Notes under the pieces: model-generated | Told to the model about the DNA's origin: nothing | Databases searched by the model: none | What the model saw: the letters and a program-made list of their open reading frames with translations, nothing else | Position numbers and translations under genes: made by a program | Assembly: GCF_030407495.1 (NCBI RefSeq) | Contig: NZ_JASDDG010000019.1 | Coordinates: forward strand, 18,065-82,064 | Direction: 5' to 3' | Length of the DNA stretch: 64,000 nucleotides | Origin: Arthrobacter sp. APC 3897 | GTDB lineage: Bacteria; Actinomycetota; Actinomycetes; Actinomycetales; Micrococcaceae | Shown here: piece by piece, positions 1-8,649 of the stretch | How the letters are laid out: the number at the start of each line of letters is the position of its first letter | Position numbering within the stretch: position 1 is the stretch's first letter

Positions 1-471
1 CACCGAGCCGGCAGGAACCGCGGTGCGCGGGCTGTTGCGCCTGGGCACGTTCAGGACCGGATCGCCGCCGGTGAGATAGGTGAAGCCGGGGGCGAAGCCG
101 CCGAAGCCTCCGAGCCAGGGACTGCCGGTATGGGCCTTGACCACTGCCTCTTCGGAGAGCCCGGTGAGCCGGGCCACCTCGGCGAGGTCGGCGCCGTCGT
201 ACACCGTGTCAATGCTGACCGTGCGGGCTTCCGGAGTTTCGGCGTGGGCGAGATCCAGCGACTGGATGCGGGCCGCGGCAGCTATGGTTTCACGTCGTCC
301 GGCGAACCGGACCAGCACGGTGGTTGCTGCCGCGAGGACATCTGCCTGCCCGGGCAGCGGATGGGCCTTGAGCTGCGCGTGGAGAGCGGTGACATCGGCG
401 AGCGAGCCCAGTTCGACGAGCAGGGAACGGGTGCCCGCCGGCCGAATGCCGATGACCGGCGAGGACGTCAT
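1..471 (-). CDS. pxpB: 5-oxoprolinase subunit PxpB (KipI/AHS1 family), partial at window edge
   Basis: Only the first 157 codons are present; the 3' end lies outside the window. PxpB acts with PxpA and PxpC in ATP-dependent opening of 5-oxoproline (pyroglutamate) to glutamate in the cytoplasm. Residues 122-157 carry the conserved AHS1 block ([15 protein letters not shown], then VPRR and VPAGSV). The ATG at 471 overlaps the pxpA stop (ATGA), so the two are translationally coupled. Whether pxpB is fused to pxpC cannot be seen. A urea-carboxylase or allophanate-hydrolase subunit is the alternative for AHS1 domains, but the adjacent pxpA makes 5-oxoprolinase much more likely. Confidence 0.88.
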   Translation of the reverse strand, partial: MTSSPVIGIRPAGTRSLLVELGSLADVTALHAQLKAHPLPGQADVLAAATTVLVRFAGRRETIAAAARIQSLDLAHAETPEARTVSIDTVYDGADLAEVARLTGLSEEAVVKAHTGSPWLGGFGGFAPGFTYLTGGDPVLNVPRRNSPRTAVPAGSV

Positions 472-1226
472 ACGAAGCTCTGGATGGTGACGCCGGCGTT
501 TTCCAGGGCGGTCCGGACCGCCTTCGCCATTGCGACGGCGCCGGGAGTGTCGCCGTGGACGCAGATGGAGTCCGCGTTCATCGGGATGTCCGTGCCGTCC
601 ACCGCGGTGATGGTTCCTTCGGTGGCGAGGCGGACCATATTGGCGGCAACCCGGTCCGTGTCGTGGATGACGGCATTGCTCTCACGGCGCGACACCAGGG
701 TTCCGTCCGGGTTGTAATTGCGGTCGGCGAAGGCTTCGGCAACGCCGCGCAGTCCGGCGTCGGAGGCTTTGTCCAGAGCTACGGCGCCGGGCAGCAGCAA
801 TACGGGGAGGTCCTTGTCGAAGGTGCGGACGGCGTCGATGACGGCGGAGGCATGGACCTCGTGGTGGACGATCGTGTTGTAGAGCGCGCCGTGCGGCTTC
901 ACGTATTTGATCTCTGCGCCGGCCGCCCGGGCCATGGCCTGCAGGGCGCCGAGCTGGTAGAGGACGTCGTCGAACAGTTCGGTGTAGGAGCAGTCCAGGA
1001 ACCGGCGGCCGAATCCGGCCAGATCCCGGTAGGCCACGTGCGCTCCGATGGTCACGCCGGCGGCAACGGCGTCGCGGCAGGTCTGCGCGATGGTGGAGGG
1101 GTCTCCGGCGTGGAAGCCGCAGGCCACGTTCGCGCTGGAAACGGACTCGAAGATGGCGGCGTCGTCGCCCATCGTCCAGTTGCCGAAGGACTCTCCGACG
1201 TCGCTGTTCAGATCAATGACCGGCAT
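468..1226 (-). CDS. pxpA: 5-oxoprolinase subunit PxpA (LamB/YcsF family)
   Basis: 252 residues, the usual length for LamB/YcsF proteins. The N-terminus ([17 protein letters not shown]) and the following [11 protein letters not shown] motif are diagnostic. PxpA is one of three subunits hydrolysing 5-oxoproline to glutamate with ATP, a housekeeping repair of spontaneously cyclised glutamine and also a catabolic step. The frame is open for 20 more codons upstream, but I place the start at 1226 because a GGAGG ribosome binding site sits six bases before it and the family N-terminus begins there. It is the first gene of a pxpA-pxpB unit; a palindrome about 60 bases upstream suggests its own regulator, separate from the citE/iclR pair further upstream. 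Confidence 0.92.
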   Translation of the reverse strand: MPVIDLNSDVGESFGNWTMGDDAAIFESVSSANVACGFHAGDPSTIAQTCRDAVAAGVTIGAHVAYRDLAGFGRRFLDCSYTELFDDVLYQLGALQAMARAAGAEIKYVKPHGALYNTIVHHEVHASAVIDAVRTFDKDLPVLLLPGAVALDKASDAGLRGVAEAFADRNYNPDGTLVSRRESNAVIHDTDRVAANMVRLATEGTITAVDGTDIPMNADSICVHGDTPGAVAMAKAVRTALENAGVTIQSFV

Positions 1227-1285
1227 GCTGGCCTCCGTGCTTCTGCTGGGAGTTGGTGTCCCTACAGTGTGCGCGATCACGTTCA

Positions 1286-1298
1286 ATTGTTCAACAAT
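1286..1298. promoter_or_regulatory. 13-bp palindrome ATTGTTCAACAAT, candidate GntR-type operator of pxpAB
   Basis: A perfect odd-centred palindrome about 60 bases upstream of the pxpA start, in the 135-base gap after the CitE-like gene. The TTGTT-N-AACAA form resembles operators of FadR-type GntR regulators, which often sit near pxp genes. No GntR gene is seen in the window, so the binding protein is an inference. Confidence 0.45.
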
Positions 1299-1361
1299 CT
1301 AAAGTCATGTTGCGCTGCGGTACTGATCCCGCTGGTTGAAGTGCCGCGGGCAACCGTGGAA

Positions 1362-2243
1362 TCAAAACGCCGCCGCGCGGGTGACCAGCTCCCTCGCCGA
1401 GCGGACCACGGCGGCGTCAACCATGCGGCCGCTGCCATCCACGGTTACGCCGTCGTCGCCGGTGTCAAAACCCGCCAGAACTTCGCGCGCCGCGGCAACC
1501 GCATCAGGTGCTGGTGTGAAAACACGGTGGATCACCTGCACCTGCGACGGATGCACGGCCGTGCGGGAACGGAATCCCAAATCATGCATCTTCCGCCCGG
1601 TGGTCTCGAAGGTGACCAGATCCCTGATGTCGGTGGATGTGGGGGCCACGGGGGCGCTGAGACCGGCGGCAGCACAGGCAACAACGATGCGGGTGCGGAG
1701 GGAATCCAGTGCTGGTTCCGTCGAATCACACCGGGTCATCCGCAAATCCGCCATCAGGTCCACTTCCCCTACCCCGAGAGTGACGAGGCGCTGGCAGCGA
1801 GTCAGGGAATCCAAATCCGTCAGCGCCGCGGCATCCTCAATCAATCCGATGAGACCTGTCCCCGGCGCTAGACGGCCTTCGGCTTCGAGTTCGGCCAGCA
1901 TGGCGGCAGCTGCCTGCAGGGAATCTGCACTGCATTTTGCCAAGAAGATCCCGTCCAGTGCGGGTGACGCAATACTGAGCAGGTCGGCGGCAAAGTCGTC
2001 CGCCGTGACCCGGACCCACTGCTGCTGCCGCACCGTGCCGGAGCCCTCTGGTGCCCCGTCAGGTTCCGTCAGCCAGGTCCGCACGGCTTCCCTGGCCTCC
2101 ACTTTGCGGTGCAGCGGAACGGCGTCTTCCAAATCCAGGATGACGGCGTCCGCTGGACCTGCGGCAGCCTTGGGGAATAGCTCGGGCTTATTCCCCGGAA
2201 CGTAGAGGAACGACCGAGGGAGAACTGAAAGGCTGCGGTGCAT
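1362..2243 (-). CDS. HpcH/HpaI aldolase / citrate lyase beta (CitE)-like CoA-ester lyase
   Basis: 293 residues, typical for single-subunit CitE-like proteins. N-terminal PRSFLYVPGN (9-18) and ILDLEDAVP (35-43, acidic metal ligands) are family hallmarks, with a second acidic motif LIEDAAAL in the middle. CitE-like enzymes cleave or hydrolyse beta-hydroxyacyl-CoA esters such as malyl-CoA or citramalyl-CoA, usually Mg-dependent. The start is eight bases after the stop of the IclR regulator gene, so both are probably co-transcribed. The divergent operon encodes a CoA transferase and PrpD proteins, so this enzyme could perform the terminal carbon-carbon cleavage of that pathway. Exact substrate unknown. 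Confidence 0.82.
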   Translation of the reverse strand: MHRSLSVLPRSFLYVPGNKPELFPKAAAGPADAVILDLEDAVPLHRKVEAREAVRTWLTEPDGAPEGSGTVRQQQWVRVTADDFAADLLSIASPALDGIFLAKCSADSLQAAAAMLAELEAEGRLAPGTGLIGLIEDAAALTDLDSLTRCQRLVTLGVGEVDLMADLRMTRCDSTEPALDSLRTRIVVACAAAGLSAPVAPTSTDIRDLVTFETTGRKMHDLGFRSRTAVHPSQVQVIHRVFTPAPDAVAAAREVLAGFDTGDDGVTVDGSGRMVDAAVVRSARELVTRAAAF

Positions 2244-2251
2244 TGTGGCTC

Positions 2252-3022
2252 CTATCGGGCGAGCAAATCGGATATTTCGCGTGCGGCTGCGGTTACTTTG
2301 GCGGCATGCCCGGCGGTATCTGCGGACGTAAAACGGAAAATGGGCCCGCAGGAGCTGATGGCGCCCAGGACATTGCCGGTCTTGTCGAAGAACGGTGCCG
2401 CAATGGATGCCGCTCCGATGTTGCGTTCGTTATAGGACGTTGCGTAGCCGTCGCGGCGAACCGTTTCCAGCAGCCGCCGGTACTCCGCCTCGTTGAAGTC
2501 CGGTTTGGACTGCCGCAGCGCGGAGACGGCCTCCTCCACATAGGACTCGGGCAGGAAGGCGATCATGGCCCGGCTGGATGCGCCGGAGTGCAGCGGATGC
2601 CGGGCCCCGATGTCCACCACCATCTTGATTTCCTGCGGACTTTCGAACTGGTCCACATAGAGCCGGGAATGATTCATCAGCACCGAGAGGGTGGTGGTTT
2701 CCCGGGTGTCGTCGCGCAGCTGGCGCAGGACCGGGGCGGCAATGCTGCGGAAGTCGAGCTGGCCCCAGGCCTTGTTGCCCATGCCGATGGCCGACGGTCC
2801 CAGCACGTAGCTGCCGGAGGCATCCACGGTGGAGAGCAGTCCGCGTGAGCCCAGGGACTGCAGGATCCGGTGCACTACTGCCTTGCTCAGGTTCAGGGTG
2901 CGGGCAATTTCGGAAACCCCCAGCGCGCCGTCAGCCCGGCTGAACAGCAGCAGGACGTCCGCCACCCGGTCTGCTGCCTCGGTTCCCCCGGCAGTGGGTT
3001 GAAGATCTGTTGTTGGCGCCAT
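2252..3022 (-). CDS. IclR family transcriptional regulator
   Basis: 256 residues. An N-terminal winged helix-turn-helix (about 17-70: ADRVADVLLLFS, GVSEIARTLNLSKAVVHRIL) is followed by the IclR ligand-binding domain (about 85-250). IclR proteins are usually local regulators binding small catabolic acids. The start at 3022 is supported by an AAAGGA ribosome binding site. The gene diverges from the twelve-gene operon starting at 3245, and three copies of one palindrome lie between them, so autoregulation together with control of that operon is likely. It precedes the CitE-like gene with an eight-base gap. Confidence 0.92.
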   Translation of the reverse strand: MAPTTDLQPTAGGTEAADRVADVLLLFSRADGALGVSEIARTLNLSKAVVHRILQSLGSRGLLSTVDASGSYVLGPSAIGMGNKAWGQLDFRSIAAPVLRQLRDDTRETTTLSVLMNHSRLYVDQFESPQEIKMVVDIGARHPLHSGASSRAMIAFLPESYVEEAVSALRQSKPDFNEAEYRRLLETVRRDGYATSYNERNIGAASIAAPFFDKTGNVLGAISSCGPIFRFTSADTAGHAAKVTAAAREISDLLAR

Positions 3023-3058
3023 GGTGAGTCCTTTCCGGAACGTAACTCTATCCTAGCG

Positions 3059-3073
3059 TTCCGTTCAGCGGAA
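3059..3073. promoter_or_regulatory. IclR-type operator copy 1 (TTCCGTTCAGCGGAA)
   Basis: Near-perfect inverted repeat 37 bases upstream of the iclR start. The same motif recurs at 3166-3181 (reverse orientation) and 3198-3213. Probable binding site of the adjacent IclR regulator, inferred from position and repetition. Confidence 0.6.
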
Positions 3074-3092
3074 TGATTCCGGCACGTAAACT

Positions 3093-3116
3093 CTGGATTA
3101 ACGGCTAGTAATCCAG
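3093..3116. promoter_or_regulatory. 24-bp inverted repeat (CTGGATTA / TAATCCAG)
   Basis: Perfect 8-base arms separated by eight bases, in the middle of the divergent iclR/ABC-transporter promoter region and unrelated to the three TTCCG...CGGAA copies. It could bind a second regulator or be an extended promoter element; its function is unknown. Confidence 0.35.
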
Positions 3117-3165
3117 GTCACACTCGTGCACAATGGTCGAAAGCCTTGCTGCTCCCCCACCGGCA

Positions 3166-3181
3166 GTCCGCTGAACGGAAC
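3166..3181. promoter_or_regulatory. IclR-type operator copy 2 (GTCCGCTGAACGGAAC)
   Basis: Reverse complement of the motif in copies 1 and 3 with one arm variation. It is exactly 32 bases (about three helical turns) from copy 3, a spacing that favours cooperative binding on one face of the DNA. Confidence 0.6.
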
Positions 3182-3197
3182 ATTAGGAACTTCTGTT

Positions 3198-3213
3198 GTT
3201 CCGCTCAGCGGAC
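3198..3213. promoter_or_regulatory. IclR-type operator copy 3 (GTTCCGCTCAGCGGAC)
   Basis: Third copy of the palindrome, ending 31 bases before the start codon of the substrate-binding protein gene, so it lies in the 5' leader or core promoter of the operon. Confidence 0.6.
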
Positions 3214-3244
3214 CGGCCTCAGGCATATGAAGGGAAATACCATC

Positions 3245-4480
3245 ATGAAAAGAAAAGCCCTATCCGCAGCGGTGCTGGCTGCCAGCCTCGTTGGGCTCTC
3301 CGCCTGCTCCTCCGATTCCGCTGAATCCGGCTCAGACTCCGTGGAAACAGTGACCATCGGCTCCGTCCACCCGCTCAGCGGAAGCCTTGCCGGTGTGGGC
3401 GGGCTGATGAACGACGGCGCCAAGATGGCTGTGGAGGACATCAACGCCGCCGGCGGCATCGAATCCCTCGGCGGCGCACAGCTGGAACTGCTGGACGGCG
3501 ACAGCCAGGGCGAGGCACAGGTGGGCCAAAGCGAAGCACAGCGGCTGATCAGCGGCGGCGCCGTCGCCCTGGTGGGCACCTACCAGTCGGACGTGACGCA
3601 GAACGTGGCCTCCGTGGCGGAGCGTTCCAAGGTCCCCTTCGTCATTGACGTGGCCGTGGATGACAAGATCCTGGAGCAGGGCTACAAAAACACCTTCCGC
3701 ATCCAGCCCGATGCCAGCAGCATGGGCCAGGCCGGCGCACAGGCGCTGGTGGCCATGGGGGAGGAGACCGGCGAGCCCATCGATTCGGCGGCCTACATCC
3801 ACATTGAAGGCGCCTTTGGCGACTCCGTCTTCGCTGCGTTCAAGGAGGAAGCGGAGAAGCAGGGCATCACCATCACCAAGGAAATCACCTACTCCGGCAG
3901 CAACTTCTCCGACGCCACCACCCAGGTCAGCGAGGCCCTTGCCGGCAATCCGGACATCATCGCCGTCACCGGCTACTATCCGGACAACCTGCTGGTGGCC
4001 AAGGCGGTGGGCTCCATGGCCAATGACACCAAGGCCGTCTTCGGCATTGCCAGCGGAGCCTTTGATGACACCTCCTTCCCGGCCGCGGCGGGCGACGCCG
4101 GCACCGAAGTGCTCAGCGCCAACTACCACTACAGCGCCACCAGCGACCGTGCCGCCGACATTCGCGCGCGCTTCGAAGAGAAGTACGGCAAGCCCATGGA
4201 GACGGCGTCCATGCTCTCCTACCAGGCGGTGGAAGTCATTGCCGAGGGCCTGGAGGAGAGCGGTTCCGATGATCCGGAGGAGCTGCGGGATGCGATCGCC
4301 GGGCTCAGCCTCGAGGACCCGCTGCTGGCCTTCGACGGCCCCATCCAATTCGGCGAGGACGGGCAGAACGAGAACGCCACCGTCATTGTGATGCAGGTCC
4401 TGGACGGCAAGGTGGAGCAGGTCTTCCCGCAGCAGTTCGCCACCGCGGAGCTGGTCTTCCCGGCCGGCTCCGGTAACTAA
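3245..4480 (+). CDS. Branched-chain-amino-acid-type ABC transporter substrate-binding lipoprotein
   Basis: 411 residues. A signal peptide with lipobox LSAC (lipidated Cys21) is followed by a type I periplasmic-binding fold of the LivJ/LivK class, with the early motif TIGSVHPLSGSLAGVGG. It would be anchored outside the membrane and deliver substrate to the LivHMGF complex encoded downstream. An upstream in-frame ATG exists, but 3245 fits the AAGGGAA ribosome binding site and the signal peptide. First gene of a twelve-gene operon. Liv-type receptors bind amino acids, amides, urea or aromatic acids; the downstream enzymes point to a cyclic amide or a carboxylated product rather than leucine. The ligand is unknown. 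Confidence 0.9.
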   Translation: MKRKALSAAVLAASLVGLSACSSDSAESGSDSVETVTIGSVHPLSGSLAGVGGLMNDGAKMAVEDINAAGGIESLGGAQLELLDGDSQGEAQVGQSEAQRLISGGAVALVGTYQSDVTQNVASVAERSKVPFVIDVAVDDKILEQGYKNTFRIQPDASSMGQAGAQALVAMGEETGEPIDSAAYIHIEGAFGDSVFAAFKEEAEKQGITITKEITYSGSNFSDATTQVSEALAGNPDIIAVTGYYPDNLLVAKAVGSMANDTKAVFGIASGAFDDTSFPAAAGDAGTEVLSANYHYSATSDRAADIRARFEEKYGKPMETASMLSYQAVEVIAEGLEESGSDDPEELRDAIAGLSLEDPLLAFDGPIQFGEDGQNENATVIVMQVLDGKVEQVFPQQFATAELVFPAGSGN

Positions 4481-4493
4481 AAGCAGGGAATTC

Positions 4494-5498
4494 ATGGCTA
4501 TTACAGAAGCTCCGGCGGCTCCGGCCGCCGACAAACGCAATCCGCTGACCGCCGGCGGCACCCGGATCACCCTGATCATCGGCGGCATCGCCGTCGTCGG
4601 ACTGGCCCTGGTGTACCTGCTGGGGGACCGGGAGCCGGCGCTGATCACCCAGTACCTGGTCTCCGGGCTGCTGCTGGGCGGGGTGTACGCCCTGGTCTCA
4701 CTGGGCCTAACCCTGATCTTCGGTGTCCTGGGCATCGTCAACTTCGCCCAGGGCGCCATGCTGACCCTGTCCATGTACCTGGTCTACGTGCTGCAGAGCA
4801 GTCTGGGGCTGAACCTGTATGTGGCGGTGGTGCTGACTATTCCGCTGCTGTTCGGCTTCGGCTGGCTGGTGCAGTCCATGCTGCTGAACCGGCTCACCGA
4901 GGACGCCAGCCATGACCGGCCGCTGCTGGTCACCCTGGGCCTGTCCCTGCTGATTGTGAACGTGCTGCTGATGATCTTCGGCGGCCGGCCCAAGAGCGTG
5001 GACGCCCCGGTCAGCGGCAGCATCGAGATCCTCGGTGCGCTGGCGGACACCCAGCGGATCATTGCCTTCGGCGGTGCAGTGCTGGTCGCGGCGGCCCTGA
5101 CCCTGGTACTGCGCAAAACCTCCATGGGCCTGGCCATCCGCGCGGTGGCCGCCAACGGCACCGGCGCCTCACTGGTGGGCGTGAACGTCCGCCGCGTTTA
5201 TGCCATGACCTTCGGCCTCGGCGCCGCCTCGGTGGCCGTGGCCGGCGGCCTGATCACCCCGTTCACCACACTGGTGCCCACGGCCGGTGAGCAGTTCACC
5301 ACGCTGGCCTTCGTGATTGTGGTCCTCGGCGGACTGGGCAGCATCCCGGGCGCCCTGGTGGGCGGCCTGTTCATCGGCGTGCTGCAGACCGTCGGGTCCC
5401 TGTACCTGCCCGGCAGCGGCTCCCTGATCCTGGTCTTCGGGATCTTCGTCCTTATTCTCTTTCTGCGTCCCCAGGGACTGTTCGGAGCAAAACAATGA
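4494..5498 (+). CDS. livH: Branched-chain-amino-acid-type ABC transporter permease (LivH)
   Basis: 334 residues, mostly hydrophobic with about eight membrane helices. The motif YALVSLGLTLIFGVLGIVNFAQG (about 62-84) is the LivH hallmark, and GGLGSIPGALVGG near 280 is the cytoplasmic coupling region. It forms the membrane channel with LivM. An AGGG-type ribosome binding site precedes the ATG, 13 bases after the receptor gene stop. The N-terminus carries an extra roughly 30-residue Ala/Pro-rich cytoplasmic extension. Confidence 0.92.
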   Translation: MAITEAPAAPAADKRNPLTAGGTRITLIIGGIAVVGLALVYLLGDREPALITQYLVSGLLLGGVYALVSLGLTLIFGVLGIVNFAQGAMLTLSMYLVYVLQSSLGLNLYVAVVLTIPLLFGFGWLVQSMLLNRLTEDASHDRPLLVTLGLSLLIVNVLLMIFGGRPKSVDAPVSGSIEILGALADTQRIIAFGGAVLVAAALTLVLRKTSMGLAIRAVAANGTGASLVGVNVRRVYAMTFGLGAASVAVAGGLITPFTTLVPTAGEQFTTLAFVIVVLGGLGSIPGALVGGLFIGVLQTVGSLYLPGSGSLILVFGIFVLILFLRPQGLFGAKQ

Positions 5499-6535
5499 CG
5501 GCCACCGACGCCCCAGCCGCCCCGCAGGCACCCAAACTGCGCCCGGCCAACGGAGCCAAACGCCAGTACACCTTCCTGCTGATAGTTATTGCGGCGCTGT
5601 TCTTTGTGCCCTACATCCTGCCGGATTCCGCCCAGCCGGTGGCGGTGCGGACCCTGATCTTCGCCATTATGGCCGTGGGCTGGAACCTGATGAGCGGCTT
5701 CGGCGGCATGTTCAGCTTCGGCCACGCCGTCTTCTTCGGTGTCGGTGCCTACACGGATGCCTACCTGCTCACCGCCTTCGGGGTCTCGCCCTGGCTGTCC
5801 ATGATCATCGGCGCCGTCCTCGCCGCCGGCGTCGGGCTCACCATCGCCTACTTCTGCCTGCGCTATAAACTGGCCGGCTCCTACTTTGCCCTGGCCACCT
5901 TTGCCTTCGCGCAGATGTTCTACCTGCTCAGCCAGAACCTGGGCTTCCTGAACAAAACGGACGGCATCAACGTTCCGCTGCTGCCGGAGGAATCCTGGGC
6001 GATGCTGCAGTTTGACCAGGACTCCAAGTTTTACTTCTGGATTCCGCTGGTGATCCTGGGCCTGGCCATGGCCGTGACCATCTACTTTGCCCACTCCCGG
6101 GCCGGACAGTTTGCCCAGGCCATCCGTGACGACGCAACGGCCGCCGAATCGCTGGGCATCAAGGTCATGAAATACCGGCTGATCACGGTAGCCATGAGCT
6201 GCGCGATCACCGCCGTGGCCGGCGCCTACTACAGCCAGTACTACCTCTTTGTGGGGCCGGAGCAGGCCTTCGGCATCCACGTCTCCACCGACGCCATCAT
6301 CCCCGCGGTGATCGGCGGCATCGGAACCATCTGGGGCCCGCTGATCGGTGCCGCCGTCGTCGGACCTCTCTCCGAACTCATCGCCCACCTGCTGCGCAAC
6401 CCGCCGGAGTTCCTGGAATTCCTGCAGGGCACCAGCGGCCTGGACGTTGCCGTCTACGCGGCCCTGCTGATTGTCATTGTCATCTTCCTGCCCAAGGGCA
6501 TCTACGGAACCATCCGAGAAAGGATGCGCAAATGA
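5495..6535 (+). CDS. livM: Branched-chain-amino-acid-type ABC transporter permease (LivM)
   Basis: 346 residues, polytopic. The motif WNLMSGFGGMFSFGHAVFFG (about 56-75) and the C-terminal GGIGTIWGPLIGA are LivM signatures. It pairs with LivH in the inner membrane. The ATG at 5495 overlaps the livH stop (ATGA), so translation is coupled. A roughly 20-residue polar N-terminal extension precedes the first helix. Confidence 0.92.
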   Translation: MTATDAPAAPQAPKLRPANGAKRQYTFLLIVIAALFFVPYILPDSAQPVAVRTLIFAIMAVGWNLMSGFGGMFSFGHAVFFGVGAYTDAYLLTAFGVSPWLSMIIGAVLAAGVGLTIAYFCLRYKLAGSYFALATFAFAQMFYLLSQNLGFLNKTDGINVPLLPEESWAMLQFDQDSKFYFWIPLVILGLAMAVTIYFAHSRAGQFAQAIRDDATAAESLGIKVMKYRLITVAMSCAITAVAGAYYSQYYLFVGPEQAFGIHVSTDAIIPAVIGGIGTIWGPLIGAAVVGPLSELIAHLLRNPPEFLEFLQGTSGLDVAVYAALLIVIVIFLPKGIYGTIRERMRK

Positions 6536-7247
6536 GCCTGCTGACCCTGGACGGCGTCTCAAAATCCTTCGGCGGCCTCAAAGCACTGGGGGAGACCACG
6601 CTGGAGATCCCCGAACACGAGTTCTTCGGGATTATCGGCCCCAACGGCGCCGGGAAAACCACCCTGTTCTCCGTCCTCGCCGGCCAGCTTGCCCCGTCCT
6701 CCGGACAGATGATGTTCGACGGCGTGGACATCACCGGCTGGTCCGCGGATAAAACCGCCGCGCAGGGCTTGGTCCGGACCTTCCAGCTGATGCGCCCGTT
6801 CGAAAGCATGACCGTGCTGGAAAACGTCACCATCGCCTCGCACAACAAATACCGTTCCCCGCACAAGGCACGCGAACATGCTGCCGCGGTGGTGGAACGG
6901 GTGGGGCTGGATTCCTACATGTACGCCATGTCCGGCACCCTGCCCACTGCCGGCCTGAAACGCCTGGAACTGGCACGGGCGCTGGCCCTGGAACCGCGCA
7001 TGATCCTGCTGGACGAGGTGCTGGCCGGCCTGGTGCCCACCGAACGCGCGCCGATCATCGACCTGCTGCGCAGCATCCACGCCGAAGGGGTCACCGTGAT
7101 GTTCGTCGAACACATCATGGCTGCCGTCATGGCGCTGTCCGAACGGCTCCTGGTGATGCACGAGGGCAGGGAGCTCGCCCTGGGCCTGCCCGAAGAGGTC
7201 ATCGCCAACCAACAGGTGATCGACGCCTACCTCGGAGAGGACTACTC

Positions 7248-7251
<4 letters not shown>
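6532..7251 (+). CDS. livG: Branched-chain-amino-acid-type ABC transporter ATP-binding protein (LivG)
   Basis: 239 residues. Walker A GPNGAGKTT (36-44) and Walker B ILLDE (158-162) are present. The signature region reads LPTAGLKRLELARAL (137-151) instead of LSGGQ-like, and the Walker B is followed by V rather than P. As I recall, a subset of Liv-type ATPases shows this degenerate form, so it need not mean loss of function. It forms the ATPase heterodimer with LivF. The ATG overlaps the livM stop (ATGA). Confidence 0.9.
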
Positions 7252-7952
<701 letters not shown>

Positions 7953-7998
7953 CCGGGCCCCATGCCCCGCGCATGCCCGGCAATTTGAAAGGAACACC

Positions 7999-8649
7999 AT
8001 GCAGATCCTTGCAGTGACCCCCATCGCTGTTCCCGAGGACGAACTGAAGCGCCGGCAGGAGCGCTACACCCGGCTGGCTCCCGCCGGCCTCACCGTCACC
8101 CTGCACAACCTGGGCACCGGCTCCTCCGTGCCGAGGGCCCTGGAGACCGACGACGACGTCGCCGCCTCCGAGGCGGCCGTCACCGAATGGTTCGCTATGG
8201 CGGACCCCGACGGCGTGGATGCCTTCCTGCCCGACTGCGTGCTGGACCCCGGCGTTGGTCCGGGCGCCCGCGAGCAGAGCCGCCCGATGCTGGGCCTGAC
8301 CCGGCTGGGTGCCGGATTCCTGGACGGCGCCGGCGCCACCTTCGGCGCGGTGGCCCGCAACGAGGCCATTGCCCGCGAACTCGACCGCAAGGTGGCCTCC
8401 TACGGGCTGGGCCTGCACGAACCCGTGTCCGTGCTGGGCCTGACGCTGGCGGATATTGCCGACGATTCCGGCTGGAACAAGGCCGTGGATTCCGCCCTGA
8501 CCGGGCTCTCTGCCGACTATGTCCTGAACGCCTGCTCCGCCGTGAACCTGACCGGCCGGAGCCCCGGCGGCCCGGTACTGGTGGATCCCGCTGCCCTGGC
8601 CCTGCAGCTGGCGGGCCTGCTCACCGACCTCGGGAAGGTTCCGGCATGA
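7999..8649 (+). CDS. Asp/Glu/hydantoin racemase-like protein
   Basis: 216 residues. The fold family uses two cysteines for racemisation or isomerisation (aspartate and hydantoin racemases, maleate isomerase, arylmalonate decarboxylase). Candidate catalytic residues are Cys80 in the PDCVLDPG motif and Cys179 in YVLNACSAVN. The start at 7999 follows an AAAGGA ribosome binding site; a longer in-frame reading upstream would run into livF. The stop overlaps the next gene start (ATGA). In this operon it may epimerise or isomerise an intermediate formed by the hydantoinase-like amidohydrolase at 15022. Specific activity unknown. Confidence 0.72.
   Translation: MQILAVTPIAVPEDELKRRQERYTRLAPAGLTVTLHNLGTGSSVPRALETDDDVAASEAAVTEWFAMADPDGVDAFLPDCVLDPGVGPGAREQSRPMLGLTRLGAGFLDGAGATFGAVARNEAIARELDRKVASYGLGLHEPVSVLGLTLADIADDSGWNKAVDSALTGLSADYVLNACSAVNLTGRSPGGPVLVDPAALALQLAGLLTDLGKVPA

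Noticed and set aside
3332..4774. Long minus-strand open frame opposite the first receptor gene
   Set aside because: Antisense GC-bias artefact; the plus strand carries a clear lipoprotein receptor.
5198..6562. Long minus-strand open frame opposite livM
   Set aside because: Shadow of the livH/livM codons; His/Gly/Asp-rich low-complexity translation and no ribosome binding site.
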